DNA of 64,000 bases from positions 1,674,001 to 1,738,000 of the forward strand of contig NC_012483.1 in the NCBI RefSeq assembly GCF_000022565.1, given 5' to 3'. Under the pieces are notes generated by a model, which saw nothing but the letters and a program-made list of their open reading frames with translations, was not told the DNA's origin and did no database searches. This document shows, piece by piece, positions 40,289 through 51,238 of this stretch; positions within the stretch are counted from its first letter, which is position 1, and the number at the start of each line of letters is the position of its first letter. The DNA is from Acidobacterium capsulatum ATCC 51196. GTDB lineage: Bacteria > Acidobacteriota > Terriglobia > Terriglobales > Acidobacteriaceae. Position numbers and translations under genes: made by a program.

Positions 40289-41116
40289 TTACTTCTTGCC
40301 CCGGCGGTTGACGATGAATGTGTCCGTCCGCTTGTTGTTGCGCGTCTTGTAGCCACGCGTCGGCTGGCCCCAGGGCGTCACAGGGTGACGGCCACCGGAA
40401 GTCTTGCCTTCACCACCGCCGTGCGGGTGATCGACCGGGTTCATGGTGACACCACGGTTGGTCGGGCGGATGCCCTTCCAGCGGTTGCGGCCCGCCTTGC
40501 CGATGCTGACGTTTTCGTGGTCGGTATTGCCGACCTGGCCGATCGTCGCCATGCAGTTGATCAGTACGCGGCGCGTCTCACCGGAAGGCAGCTTCAAGAG
40601 CGCGTAGTCGCCTTCTTTGGCCACCAGCTGCGCCGAGGCACCGGCCGAGCGAACCATCTGCGCACCCTTGCCAGGGCGAAGCTCGACGTTGTGCACCGTG
40701 GTACCGGCCGGGATGTTCTTGAGCGGCAGCGCGTTGCCCACCAGAATGTCGGCCTCGGGACCGCTCATGATGGTCTGACCCACCTTGAGACCCACCGGCT
40801 GGAGGATGTAGCGCTTTTCACCGTCGGCATAGCTGATGAGAGCAATGCGCGAGGAGCGATTCGGATCGTATTCGATGGTCGCGACGCGGCCCGGAACTCC
40901 GAACTTGTCACGCTTGAAATCGATCAGGCGGAGCTTCTTCTTGTGACCGCCGCCGTGGTGACGGATCGTCAGATCGCCTGAGTTGCGGCGGCCTCCCGTG
41001 CGGAGCTTGGTCACGAGCAGCGGCTTATGCGGCTTGTCCGTGGTGATGTCGTCATTGACCAGCGCCGTCTGGAATCGAAGCGTCGGCGTGATCGGTCGAA
41101 ATGTCTTGATCGGCAT
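40289..41116 (-). CDS. rplB: 50S ribosomal protein L2
   Basis: 275 residues. The RNA-binding core ([24 protein letters not shown]) and the C-terminal [29 protein letters not shown] with the functionally important His are complete. L2 is needed for subunit association and peptidyl transfer. The 112-base spacer upstream (towards rplW) carries only two NNAGCYN units (41124-41140) and no gene. Confidence 0.97.
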   Translation of the reverse strand: MPIKTFRPITPTLRFQTALVNDDITTDKPHKPLLVTKLRTGGRRNSGDLTIRHHGGGHKKKLRLIDFKRDKFGVPGRVATIEYDPNRSSRIALISYADGEKRYILQPVGLKVGQTIMSGPEADILVGNALPLKNIPAGTTVHNVELRPGKGAQMVRSAGASAQLVAKEGDYALLKLPSGETRRVLINCMATIGQVGNTDHENVSIGKAGRNRWKGIRPTNRGVTMNPVDHPHGGGEGKTSGGRHPVTPWGQPTRGYKTRNNKRTDTFIVNRRGKK

Positions 41117-41228
41117 AGTTAACTCTTAGCTTCTAGCCGGCCGCCCTTGCGGTGGACCAGCTCGTTCCAAAAAATCCTGTCCTGCATCTTCCTCTTGCGC
41201 GAGCCATGGCCTGCGCGAGGGACTCCAC

Positions 41229-41522
41229 TTACAGGCTGTTCACGTACTCCGGCATCTTTTCGCCCGGAGCGAGGCGGACATACGCCTTCTTCCAGTCCGG
41301 ACGGTAGCCGACGAAGCGGCCCCGGCGGCGTTCCTTGCCGGCATAGTTGGCGGTGCGGACCGTGGAAACCTTGACCTTGAACAGCGCCTCAACAGCCTGC
41401 TTCACTTCGGTCTTGGTTGCCTTGCCAGCCACTTCAAAGACCAGGGTGTTCTCGGTCTCCTTGACGGTCAGCGCGCGCTCGGTGATGAGCGGGCGGCGGA
41501 TCACGGTATAAGTCGTCGGCAT
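41229..41522 (-). CDS. rplW: 50S ribosomal protein L23
   Basis: 97 residues. IRRPLITERALTVKETENTLVFEV and VRTANYAGKERRRGRFVGYRPDWKKAYV are typical. L23 sits at the tunnel exit and docks SRP and trigger factor. The ATG overlaps the rplD stop by one base (TGATG). Confidence 0.96.
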   Translation of the reverse strand: MPTTYTVIRRPLITERALTVKETENTLVFEVAGKATKTEVKQAVEALFKVKVSTVRTANYAGKERRRGRFVGYRPDWKKAYVRLAPGEKMPEYVNSL

Positions 41523-42190
41523 CAGGCCACCTCAGCCTTTCTGCGGCGGGAGACGGTCTTCTGGAGCGACTCCTGCAGCTTCTCGATGGCAGCCCGGGAG
41601 AAGATCGCCCGCTCGTAGCGGAGCAGATCGTAGGGATGCACTTCGTTGTTGAGCACCAGCTCGACATTGGCCAGATTGCGGGCGCCGAGATAAAGATTCT
41701 CGGTTAGCGACTGGCTCGACTCCACCAGCAGTGTGCTGCGATTGGCCTCAAGCTTGTCGAGCGCGGTGCGATACAGCTTGGTCTTCGGCTCGCTTACCTC
41801 AAAGCTCTCGACGACGATCAGCTTGCCATCGGCCAGCTTTGCGGCCAGTGCCGAACGCAATGCGCCCATGAGCTTCTTCTTCGGGAAGGCATAGTCATAA
41901 GAGCGGGGCTGCGGTCCATGCACGGTGCCGCCATGACGCCAGAGCGGCGAGCGAACCGAACCAACGCGCGCGCGGCCGGTGCCCTTCTGCTTCCAGAGCT
42001 TCTTGCCCGAACCGGAGACGAGCTTCTTGTTCTTGGTGGCGTGCGTGCCCTGACGGAGCGATGCGCGGTAATGCTTGACCGCCTCCCAGAGCAGCGCCTC
42101 ATTCACTTCGCTCGGAGCGAAAAGCTCGTCGGCCAGCTCCAGCGAGCCGACTTTCTTTCCCCCGAGATCCAAAACGTCAACGTTTGCCAT
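41522..42190 (-). CDS. rplD: 50S ribosomal protein L4
   Basis: 222 residues. The tunnel loop region SGSGKKLWKQKGTGRARVGSVRSPLWRHGG is diagnostic. L4 autoregulates the S10 operon in enterics by binding the leader upstream of rpsJ; the long upstream gene string (rpsL to tuf) means no such separate leader is obvious here. Confidence 0.97.
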   Translation of the reverse strand: MANVDVLDLGGKKVGSLELADELFAPSEVNEALLWEAVKHYRASLRQGTHATKNKKLVSGSGKKLWKQKGTGRARVGSVRSPLWRHGGTVHGPQPRSYDYAFPKKKLMGALRSALAAKLADGKLIVVESFEVSEPKTKLYRTALDKLEANRSTLLVESSQSLTENLYLGARNLANVELVLNNEVHPYDLLRYERAIFSRAAIEKLQESLQKTVSRRRKAEVA

Positions 42191-42196
42191 TGTCTT

Positions 42197-42240
42197 AACT
42201 CTTTTCAGCTATCAGCCTTTAGCTTTTAGCCCTTAGCCGG
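42197..42240. repeat. Heptamer array (NNAGCYN family), rplC-rplD spacer
   Basis: TCAGCTA, TCAGCCT, TTAGCTT, TTAGCCC and TTAGCCG follow one another at 42205-42239, beginning just upstream of the rplD start. No inverted partner is seen in this spacer. Confidence 0.75.
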
Positions 42241-42287
42241 CGCCTTGCGCCGATACTGAATTTCATGCCGAAGCTAGCGGTATCGCG

Positions 42288-43028
42288 TTACTTCTTCTTG
42301 GCGCTTGCCTTCTTCGAAGCCTTCAGCGGATCAACCGTGCCGCCACCGGAGAAGCCACGGCGCTCGCGCGGCGGAGCCTTGGCCTTCGAGATCAGCACGT
42401 AACCATCACGGGGACCCGGCACCGCACCCTCGACCATAATGAGGTTCTCATCAAGATCGATGCCACGAATGCGGAGGTTGCGAACCGTCACGCGATCCGT
42501 GCCCATGTGGCCCGGCATGCGCTGGCCCGGGAAGACGCGGGAGGGAAACGACGAGGCGCCGATGGAACCCTGCACCTGGAACATGTGACCGTGGGACTTG
42601 GGGCCACCGCCGAATCCATGACGGCGAACCACGCCCGCGAAGCCGCGGCCCTTGCTGGTGCCGATGATATCGACATACTTCTCGTCAGCGAAGATGTCCA
42701 CCAGGACACGATCCCCGGCCTTCACCGCGCCATTACTCTCGCCCTCGGCAGAGGGAGCTGCGGTCTCGACATCGACTTCCTTGATCATGCGGACGGGAGC
42801 GACATCGCTCTTGGCGAAGTGGCCCTTCATCGGCTTGGTGACCTTGGAGTCCTTGACGAACTCGACCAGGCCGATCTGCGCGGCGTCATAGCCGTCTTTG
42901 GCCGCGGTCTTGAGCTGGGTGATAACGCAGGGGCCTGCCTGGAGCACCGTAATGGGGTGCACCTCGCCCTTCTCGTCAAACACCTGGGTCATGCCGATCT
43001 TCTTGCCCAGAATTCCTGTAACTGACAT
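42288..43028 (-). CDS. rplC: 50S ribosomal protein L3
   Basis: 246 residues. ILGKKIGMTQVFDEKGEVHPITVL at the start and the RVFPGQRMPGHMGTDRVTVRNL segment are diagnostic. It is longer than E. coli L3 (209) because of an insert around 75-95 and a basic tail (DPLKASKKASAKKK). The central extension reaches the peptidyl transferase centre. Confidence 0.97.
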   Translation of the reverse strand: MSVTGILGKKIGMTQVFDEKGEVHPITVLQAGPCVITQLKTAAKDGYDAAQIGLVEFVKDSKVTKPMKGHFAKSDVAPVRMIKEVDVETAAPSAEGESNGAVKAGDRVLVDIFADEKYVDIIGTSKGRGFAGVVRRHGFGGGPKSHGHMFQVQGSIGASSFPSRVFPGQRMPGHMGTDRVTVRNLRIRGIDLDENLIMVEGAVPGPRDGYVLISKAKAPPRERRGFSGGGTVDPLKASKKASAKKK

Positions 43029-43086
43029 CTTCTTTTATCTCCCCATCATGCCGGCTCAATTACCGCAGGCACTGAAGGCTGGTTGC

Positions 43087-43112
43087 GGCCGCAGGCTAAA
43101 GCCTGAGCGGCC
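43087..43112. repeat. Hairpin in rpsJ-rplC spacer
   Basis: GGCCGC/GCGGCC and AGGCT/AGCCT stack into an 11-bp stem with a 2-base bulge and a 2-base loop. It lies on the downstream side of the rpsJ stop. There is no T-run on the - strand, so readthrough into rplC is expected. Confidence 0.55.
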
Positions 43113-43118
43113 AAATGG

Positions 43119-43436
43119 CTACTTCTCGAACGCCTTGATCTCGACATCCACACCGGCCGGCAGGTCCAGACGCATCAGGGCGTCCACGGTCTGCTGGGTC
43201 GGCTCAAGAATGTCAATGAGCCGCTTGTGCGTGCGAATTTCGAAGGCCTCACGGGACTTCTTGTCCACGTGGGGCGAGCGAAGCACGCAATACTTGTTCT
43301 TGACCGTCGGCAGGGGAATCGGGCCGGCGACCTGAGCGCCCGTGCGCTTGGCCGTATCGACGATCTCGCCTGTCGAAGTGTCGAGCACCCGGTAGTCGTA
43401 TGCCTTGAGCCGAATGCGAATCCGTTGTCCAACCAT
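43119..43436 (-). CDS. rpsJ: 30S ribosomal protein S10
   Basis: 105 residues. [22 protein letters not shown] and [35 protein letters not shown] are diagnostic. Also known as NusE, part of the antitermination complex with NusB. It lies 73 bases after tuf, so str and S10 operons look continuous. Confidence 0.97.
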   Translation of the reverse strand: MVGQRIRIRLKAYDYRVLDTSTGEIVDTAKRTGAQVAGPIPLPTVKNKYCVLRSPHVDKKSREAFEIRTHKRLIDILEPTQQTVDALMRLDLPAGVDVEIKAFEK

Positions 43437-43509
43437 AGTGTGTATCTTTCCTGCCTGCGAGGCTTAGAGGCCCCGCAGGCTTTGCAAACTGTCTCGTTCC
43501 ACCCTGCGC

Positions 43510-44697
<1,188 letters not shown>

Positions 44698-44767
44698 GTG
44701 TCCCTCTCTGAACCTTTCTCAAACTCGTTCGTACTACGGCCTCCGCGCGGAGGCCAATCACTGAAAC

Positions 44768-46849
44768 CTACTTGCCCTGGTTGCGGCCGATGATCTCTTC
44801 GCTGATCATGCGGGGGGCTTCCTCATAACGCGCAAACTGCATCGTGTAGGAGGCGCGGCCCTGCGTCGAAGAGCGAATGTCATTGACGTAGCCAAACATT
44901 TCCTTGAGCGGCACGATCGCGCGGATGACCTGCGAACCACCCGAGTGCTCCATGCCCTCGATGCGGCCGCGGCGCGAATTGATGTCGCCAATGATGGTGC
45001 CCATGTGCTCTTCCGGAACCGTAACTTCGACCGACATGACCGGCTCGAGCAGCACAGGACTTGCCTTCTTCGCGGCTTCCTTGAAAGCCATGGAACCGGC
45101 AATCTTGAAGGCCATTTCGTTCGAGTCCACATCGTGATAGCTGCCGTCAAAGAGCGTCGCCTTGACGTCGACCATCTCGTAGCCAGCCAGAACACCGTTC
45201 TGCAGCGCTTCGCGGATGCCCTGCTCGGTCGGCTTGATGTACTCGCGGGGAACCACGCCGCCCTTGATGGCGTCGATGAACTCAAAGCCCTTGCCCGGCT
45301 CATTCGGCTCGAGGCGAATCTTGACGTGGCCGTAGTTACCGGAACCACCGGTCTGGCGGATGTACTTGCCTTCCGCCTCAGAAGCCTTGCGGATGGTTTC
45401 GCGGAAGGCGACCTTCGGCTCACCCACATTGGCTTCCACCTTGTGCTCGCGCTTCATGCGATCGACAAGAATCTCAAGGTGAAGCTCACCCATGCCGCTG
45501 ATGATGGTCTGGCCCGAATCCTCGTCGGTGCGCACCTTGAAAGTAGGATCTTCGTCGGCGAGCTTCGAGAGCGCGATGCCCATCTTTTCCTGGTCGCCCT
45601 TGGTCTTCGGCTCGACCGCAACCGAAATGACAGGCTCGGGGAAGTCGATGGCGCTGAGCGCAATCGGGTCCGTAGTAGCGCAAAGTGTATCGCCTGTCTT
45701 CAGCTCTTTGAGGCCGACCGCGGCGCAGATATCACCAGCGTAGATCTCAGTGATGTCTTCGCGCTTGTTGGCGTGCATCTTGACCAGACGGCCCACGCGC
45801 TCGGTCTTGCCGGTGCGGGGGTTGAGAACCGTGTCGCCCGTCTTGAGCACGCCCGAGTAGACACGGATAAAGCCAAGCTTGCCGAACGGGTCATTGATGA
45901 GCTTGAATCCCAGCGCCGAAAAGGGCGCGTCATCCTTGGCTTCGCGGGTCATCACCACGGAGGTGTCCGACGGATCGATGCCCTCGACCGGAGGCACATC
46001 GAGCGGGCTCGGCAGATAATCAACAACCGCGTCGAGTAGCGTCTGCACGCCCTTGTTCTTGAATGCCGTACCACAGAGCACCGGGAAGACATGCATGTCA
46101 ATGGTGGCCTTGCGCAACGCCTTCTTCAGCTCTTCGACGGTCGGAGTCTCGCCCTCAAGGAACTTGTGCAGCATCTCGTCGTCATTCTCGGCGACAGTCT
46201 CGATCAACTGCATGCGGAAGGCTTCCGCCTTCTTCATCAGGTCGGCCGGAATCTCTTCGACGGAATACTTGGCGCCCATCGTTTCGTCGTGCCACAGAAT
46301 GGCGCGCATCTCGATCAGGTCCACTACACCTTTGAAGTTGGCTTCGGCACCGATCGGAATCTGGATCGCGACCGGACGCGCGCCGAGGCGCTTGCGGATG
46401 GTCTCAATCACATGCTCGAAGTCCGCGCCGGCCTTGTCCATCTTATTGACGAAGCAAATGCGGGGGACGCGATACTTGTCGCCCTGACGCCATACGGTTT
46501 CAGTCTGCGGCTGCACGCCGGAAACCGAATCAAAGAGAGCCACGGCGCCATCGAGAACGCGCAGCGAACGCTCCACCTCGGCCGTAAAGTCCACGTGGCC
46601 GGGGGTGTCGATGATGTTGATGCGGATGTTATTCCACATGCAGGTGGTGGCCGCCGAAGTGATGGTGATGCCACGCTCCTGCTCCTGCTCCATGTAATCC
46701 ATGGTGGCGGTGCCTTCATGCACTTCGCCAATACGGTGCGTGATGCCCGTATAAAACAGGACGCGCTCGGTCGTCGTCGTCTTTCCGGCGTCAATGTGCG
46801 CCATGATTCCGATATTCCGGCAACGGTTCAGAGGTACCTGGCGAGCCAC
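44768..46849 (-). CDS. fusA: Elongation factor G
   Basis: 693 residues from a GTG at 46849. G1 is [20 protein letters not shown]3 DTPGHVDF, and the switch region [12 protein letters not shown] is intact; the C-terminal domains IV and V end [17 protein letters not shown] drives translocation and, with RRF, ribosome recycling. The GTG places [19 protein letters not shown] right after the initiator, as in homologues. An upstream ATG at 46897 would add [16 protein letters not shown], not seen in the family, so GTG is preferred; GAGAGAG lies before it. Confidence 0.97.
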   Translation of the reverse strand: MARQVPLNRCRNIGIMAHIDAGKTTTTERVLFYTGITHRIGEVHEGTATMDYMEQEQERGITITSAATTCMWNNIRINIIDTPGHVDFTAEVERSLRVLDGAVALFDSVSGVQPQTETVWRQGDKYRVPRICFVNKMDKAGADFEHVIETIRKRLGARPVAIQIPIGAEANFKGVVDLIEMRAILWHDETMGAKYSVEEIPADLMKKAEAFRMQLIETVAENDDEMLHKFLEGETPTVEELKKALRKATIDMHVFPVLCGTAFKNKGVQTLLDAVVDYLPSPLDVPPVEGIDPSDTSVVMTREAKDDAPFSALGFKLINDPFGKLGFIRVYSGVLKTGDTVLNPRTGKTERVGRLVKMHANKREDITEIYAGDICAAVGLKELKTGDTLCATTDPIALSAIDFPEPVISVAVEPKTKGDQEKMGIALSKLADEDPTFKVRTDEDSGQTIISGMGELHLEILVDRMKREHKVEANVGEPKVAFRETIRKASEAEGKYIRQTGGSGNYGHVKIRLEPNEPGKGFEFIDAIKGGVVPREYIKPTEQGIREALQNGVLAGYEMVDVKATLFDGSYHDVDSNEMAFKIAGSMAFKEAAKKASPVLLEPVMSVEVTVPEEHMGTIIGDINSRRGRIEGMEHSGGSQVIRAIVPLKEMFGYVNDIRSSTQGRASYTMQFARYEEAPRMISEEIIGRNQGK

Positions 46850-46943
46850 TGTGAATCTCTCTCTGCTTCCCGCGAGTTTCCCCGCGATTAAAACCATGGT
46901 TCAGGCCGGAAGCTCCGGCCCACTCATTTTCAATTTCCGCAAA

Positions 46944-47489
<546 letters not shown>

Positions 47490-47505
47490 CTATTCGCGCA
47501 GACCG

Positions 47506-47901
47506 CTACTTCTTGCCGGCCGCCGCGCCACCCTTGGCGCGCTTGGCTCCGTACTTGGAGCGGCCCTGTTTGCGGTTGGCCACGCCGACCGAGTCAAGCG
47601 TGCCGCGCACCACGTGATAGCGGACACCAGGAAGATCCTTCACACGGCCGCCACGAATGAGCACAATCGAGTGCTCCTGCAGATTGTGGCCGATGCCGGG
47701 AATGTACGTGGTGACCTCGATGCCGTTGGTCAGGCGAACACGGGCAACCTTACGCAGCGCCGAGTTCGGCTTCTTGGGGGTCTGCGTGTAAACGCGGGTG
47801 CAGACGCCGCGGCGCTGGGGCGAACCCTGCAGCGCAGGCGAAGCCGTCTTGTAGCGAGGCGCGGTGCGACCCTTGCGAACGAGCTGACTGAATGTAGGCA
47901 A
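47506..47901 (-). CDS. rpsL: 30S ribosomal protein S12
   Basis: 131 residues from a TTG at 47901 that puts [11 protein letters not shown] after the initiator, exactly the S12 start. AAGGAG lies 8 bases before it. The decoding loops [15 protein letters not shown] and [13 protein letters not shown] have the wild-type lysines associated with streptomycin sensitivity. The frame continues upstream for 36 codons (from 48009), but that part does not resemble S12 and lies in the leader RNA. It is the first gene of the supercluster. Confidence 0.96.
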   Translation of the reverse strand: MPTFSQLVRKGRTAPRYKTASPALQGSPQRRGVCTRVYTQTPKKPNSALRKVARVRLTNGIEVTTYIPGIGHNLQEHSIVLIRGGRVKDLPGVRYHVVRGTLDSVGVANRKQGRSKYGAKRAKGGAAAGKK

Positions 47902-48299
47902 ACTGAAACTCCTTACCTGTCCTAAAACCTGCTCAAACCTGTCAGGCGCGCAGCATCCTCGAGTCGCGCGGTTCTCCCGGCCACCCTTGGAGGCGGCCCA
48001 TGCCCGCACGAAGCCCTGATTCTGCTTCGCGTCTGCTTCCTTACCTTCTCAGACGAGAATCAGGACGGTGGCCGCGCGCAGCTTGCTCAAAGATGAGGGA
48101 AAGCTGGCCAACTCCGTTTCGCTGATTCCGGCCTACATAGTCCGCCAAGGTGGCGGATGTCGCAGGCTCCGATGCGATGTTGCCCTGCCGTTACGAGACC
48201 GGCCAGTGGCTCACGAGCGCCTCACTGGCCGCCTCGTGTTGAATTCCTATCGTGCGCCGGCAACATACACACCAAAGCGCACTCTCGCGGAACCCTCTA
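47902..48299 (-). promoter_or_regulatory. Long structured 5' leader of str operon
   Basis: From the predicted start near 48293 to rpsL the transcript has about 390 untranslated bases. Two perfect hairpins stand out: TCCGCCA-AGG-TGGCGGA (48141-48157) and a 9-bp stem pairing 48201-48209 with 48224-48232. No T-run follows either, so they are not intrinsic terminators on this strand. No credible ORF lies in the leader. It may hold the feedback site of an S7- or S12-type regulator (inference). Confidence 0.45.
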
Positions 48300-48328
48300 A
48301 GATTACCAACAGCTTCGAGCAGAGTCAA
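48300..48328 (-). promoter_or_regulatory. Promoter of ribosomal supercluster
   Basis: On the - strand TTGACT (48328-48323) and TAATCT (48305-48300) are spaced by exactly 17 bp, a near-consensus sigma-70 promoter. It lies between the GNAT stop and rpsL. Confidence 0.75.
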
Positions 48329-48448
48329 CGGATAGAGAGAGTTTTCTCCCGGAATTTGTAGCTCTTTTGTGCCCGGAGCAGATAGATAGAGCATAACGCA
48401 TTCGCGCAGTTGCTGCACGGGGCCGAGAGAGGGCGTTTCTACGGGGCG

Positions 48449-48901
48449 CTAAAGGGAACGGCGAAGGTAGAGAACCTCCGGCCCGGGCTGGGTTTCGGGC
48501 GGAGCCGTCAGGGGCAAAAAACCCAGCGCCCGATAGAGAGCGTAGGCCCGCTGCATGGTAGCCGGTAGTGTATCGAGATAGATGGCGTGGTAGCCCAGAT
48601 GCCGCGCCTCCTCAAGAACGGCTTCGGCCAGCCGGCGGCCCAGGCCTAGCCCCTGAAATGCCGGCCGTACCCATAAGCGCTTCATCTCGCAGGCTTTTTC
48701 AGACGCCAACGCAGGGCGGGATGCCGGCAGCGGCCGCAGCGCGACCACTCCTGCGGGTTGCTGACCGGTAAAAGCCAGCAGCAGCGCGCCGGCGGGCGGG
48801 GCATAGAGCTCGGGGAGCCGCGCCAACTCCTGATCGAGCGAAGTGACGCAAATATGCTCGCCGCCTACGGTTGCATTGAGGGCAGCCGCGTATTCGCGCA
48901 T
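48449..48901 (-). CDS. GNAT family N-acetyltransferase
   Basis: 150 residues from the ATG at 48901. The acetyl-CoA binding motif A is RLWVRPAFQGLGLGRRLAEAVLEEARHLGY, and the motif B part is AYALYRALGFLPL. An oddity is that the homology seems to extend upstream of the ATG: the same frame reads IRAARYHDPDDLGLCRTLMREYAAAL, as in full-length relatives (IR-A-DLxxLxRxY). Yet there is no ATG, GTG or TTG before residue -1 of that extension; an ATT at 48955 is the only near-start. Either the enzyme starts at an ATT, the N-terminus is shortened, or an upstream start was lost. Substrate unknown. It is divergent from the S9 peptidase. Confidence 0.8.
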   Translation of the reverse strand: MREYAAALNATVGGEHICVTSLDQELARLPELYAPPAGALLLAFTGQQPAGVVALRPLPASRPALASEKACEMKRLWVRPAFQGLGLGRRLAEAVLEEARHLGYHAIYLDTLPATMQRAYALYRALGFLPLTAPPETQPGPEVLYLRRSL

Positions 48902-49064
48902 CAACGTGCGGCATAGGCCGAGATCGTCAGGATCGTGATACCGGGCGGCGCGAATGAGAGGAGGAGGTCATAATGCCCGGACGTTATCACAACCGGGAAT
49001 CGAGGATGGTTCAAGCAGGAAGGCACTTTCCCCTGCGGACCGGACAACTGATATAAACCTGTCC

Positions 49065-51074
49065 ATGAAGATTCCTTTTTCTGCCGCGATTCTCAGTTTT
49101 TCCCTGGCGTCGGGCGCCTTTGCGCAGGCTCCAGACCATGCCAGGATCAACCATCTGATTGACGCCCTGCAACAGACCACCGCAGTGAGCGAGACTGCTC
49201 TGTCGCCCAATGGACAGAGCCTTGTCTGGGCCGAAGGCGGGCGGAATGGCGCTCATTTGAAGGTGGCAAGCGTAGCCGATCCGGCAGGGGCCCGGGTGAT
49301 CACGGCCTGCCCGGCCGGCAACTCAGGCCGGGAGAGCGATGCGGTGTGGTCGCCGGATTCGAAGCAGATTGCGTTCTTTTCCAACTGCACCCCGGATCAC
49401 AAGCCGGGCGTCTTTGTGGCCGAAGCCGATGGTTCGGGCACGCCGAAGCTGCTGGCGGAGCTGGATGGCTATGCGCACTCGCTGGCGTGGTCACCCAATG
49501 GGCAGGAGCTGAGCTTCATCTATGTGAAGGGCTCCGAAGGACCGGTGAATGCGCTGGCTCCGTCACCGGCGCCTTCGGGCGTGATTGGCGTCGAGCATAT
49601 TCAGGATCAGCGCGTCGCGACGGTTTCGGCCAAGGGCGGAGAGGTTGCACAGATCACCCCCGCCAGCCTGTATGTCTACGAGTTCGAGTGGTCGCCGGAT
49701 GCCCAGAAGCTGGTCTATGTGGCGGCTCCACCGCCGGGGGATGACAACTGGTGGACGGCGGAGATGTACACGCAGGCCATCGGGGAAGCTCCGCACGTGG
49801 TATTGGACCCGAACACGGTGAGCGGCGCGCTGCATGGTTTGCAGATTGCCGTGCCGCGCTGGTCGCCAGACGGGAAGCAGATTGCCTTCATTGGCGGATT
49901 AATGTCAGACCAGGGCGTGACGGGCGGAGACATTTATCTGATTCCTGCCAGTGGCGGCCAGCCGAAGGACATCACGCCAGGCATCGCCAGCACGCCAACC
50001 TGGCTGCACTGGCTGGGGCCGAACCGGCTGGGATTCTCTGACATTGCGGCGGGCAAGACGGCCTTTCTGAGCGTTGATCCGGTGACCGGACAGGTCAAGA
50101 CCCTGCTGGCTCCCCAAGGACAATCGATCGGCGACGGGCGGCTGCTCAACAGCGTTTCGCTTTCAAAGAATGGCGAAGTCGCGCTGATTGCCAGCTCGTT
50201 TGCGCATGCGCCGGAAGTCTATGAAGGCCAGTTGGGGGGCACGCTGCACGCCATCACTCACGCAAACAGTGACCGCAAGCCGCTCTGGGGCAAGGCCGAG
50301 TCCGTCCAGTGGACGAACGATGGGCTCCATGTGCAGGGATGGCTGCTTTATCCAAAGAACTATGACCCGGCGAAGAAGTATCCGCTGATTGTTTACGTAC
50401 ACGGCGGCCCGGCTTATGCCAACCTGGCGCACTGGCCCTATGCCGGTTATGGGCCGGTTCCCTTTTCGGCGCTGGGCTATTTTGTGCTGATGCCGAATCC
50501 GCGCGGCAGCTATGGCGAGGGTGAGCGCTTTACCAAGGCCAATCGCAAGGACTTTGGCTATGGCGACCTGCGCGACATTCTGGCGGGCGTGGATGCAGTG
50601 GAGAAGCAGGTGCCGATCGACAACCATCGCGTGGGCCTGACGGGCTGGAGCTACGGCGGCTTTATGACCATGTTTGCCGTGACCCAGACGCAGCGCTTTC
50701 ACGCGGCCGTGGCCGGGGCCGGCATCTCAGACTGGAAGAGCTACTATGGCGAGAATTCAATCGACCAGTGGATGATTCCCTTCTTTGGCGCATCGGTTTA
50801 CAACGACCCGGCGGTGTATGCCAAGAGCTCGGCGATCAACTTCATCAAGAATGTAAAGACGCCGACGCTGGTGGTGGTGGGCTCAAACGACAAGGAGTGC
50901 CCGGCGCCGCAGTCCTATGAGTTCTGGCACGCGCTGCGCGCGATGCATGTGCCGACCGAGCTGGTGGTGTATGCGGGCGAGGGGCACGGCTTTTACAAGC
51001 CGGCCGACCGGCGCAATGTGCTTGAACGTGCCCTTGCCTGGTTCGAGCAATACATGCCGGCAGAAAAGCAGTGA
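49065..51074 (+). CDS. Secreted S9 family prolyl oligopeptidase-type peptidase
   Basis: 669 residues with a signal peptide (MKIPFSAAILSFSLASGAFA). WD40-like/TolB-type beta-propeller repeats occupy the first part (repeated WSPDGKQIAFIG-like motifs such as VWSPDSKQIAFFS, EWSPDAQKLVYVA and RWSPDGKQIAFIG). The C-terminal alpha/beta-hydrolase domain has S529 in GWSYGG, an acid in VVGSNDKEC and the His in GEGHGF. These enzymes cut short peptides, usually dipeptidyl- or acylaminoacyl-peptidase activities, here in the periplasm. The frame is open upstream, but the ATG at 49065 begins the signal peptide. A long hairpin follows. Confidence 0.92.
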   Translation: MKIPFSAAILSFSLASGAFAQAPDHARINHLIDALQQTTAVSETALSPNGQSLVWAEGGRNGAHLKVASVADPAGARVITACPAGNSGRESDAVWSPDSKQIAFFSNCTPDHKPGVFVAEADGSGTPKLLAELDGYAHSLAWSPNGQELSFIYVKGSEGPVNALAPSPAPSGVIGVEHIQDQRVATVSAKGGEVAQITPASLYVYEFEWSPDAQKLVYVAAPPPGDDNWWTAEMYTQAIGEAPHVVLDPNTVSGALHGLQIAVPRWSPDGKQIAFIGGLMSDQGVTGGDIYLIPASGGQPKDITPGIASTPTWLHWLGPNRLGFSDIAAGKTAFLSVDPVTGQVKTLLAPQGQSIGDGRLLNSVSLSKNGEVALIASSFAHAPEVYEGQLGGTLHAITHANSDRKPLWGKAESVQWTNDGLHVQGWLLYPKNYDPAKKYPLIVYVHGGPAYANLAHWPYAGYGPVPFSALGYFVLMPNPRGSYGEGERFTKANRKDFGYGDLRDILAGVDAVEKQVPIDNHRVGLTGWSYGGFMTMFAVTQTQRFHAAVAGAGISDWKSYYGENSIDQWMIPFFGASVYNDPAVYAKSSAINFIKNVKTPTLVVVGSNDKECPAPQSYEFWHALRAMHVPTELVVYAGEGHGFYKPADRRNVLERALAWFEQYMPAEKQ

Positions 51075-51079
51075 TCGTG

Positions 51080-51117
51080 GGTTCGGCCCGGTTCCAAACG
51101 GGATTCCGGGCCGAACC
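51080..51117 (+). terminator. Hairpin terminator after S9 peptidase gene
   Basis: Twelve perfect pairs (51080-51091 with 51106-51117) around a 14-base loop begin 6 bases after the stop. The following T content is poor, so it may act with Rho or as 3' end protection. Confidence 0.6.
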
Positions 51118-51238
51118 TGCAATTCCTTGTACGGATGCGCTGTTCTGGCGTACCCGTGGCCTGTTATCTTAAGGGCACCCGGCTATTCTGAGGCGGTAAG
51201 AGACCGTCTGCGCGGAAGCGTGCGGACGGGGAGGTTGC

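Noticed and set aside
26284-42240. Possible CRISPR array in the repeat-rich spacers
   Set aside because: The units are 7 bp, contiguous, inverted and scattered over many spacers; there are no 20-40 base repeats with unique spacers and no cas genes.
48010-48448. Extra coding region upstream of rpsL
   Set aside because: The rpsL frame stays open to 48009 but the extension is unlike S12 and rich in Arg/Gly; a promoter and hairpins explain the region better.
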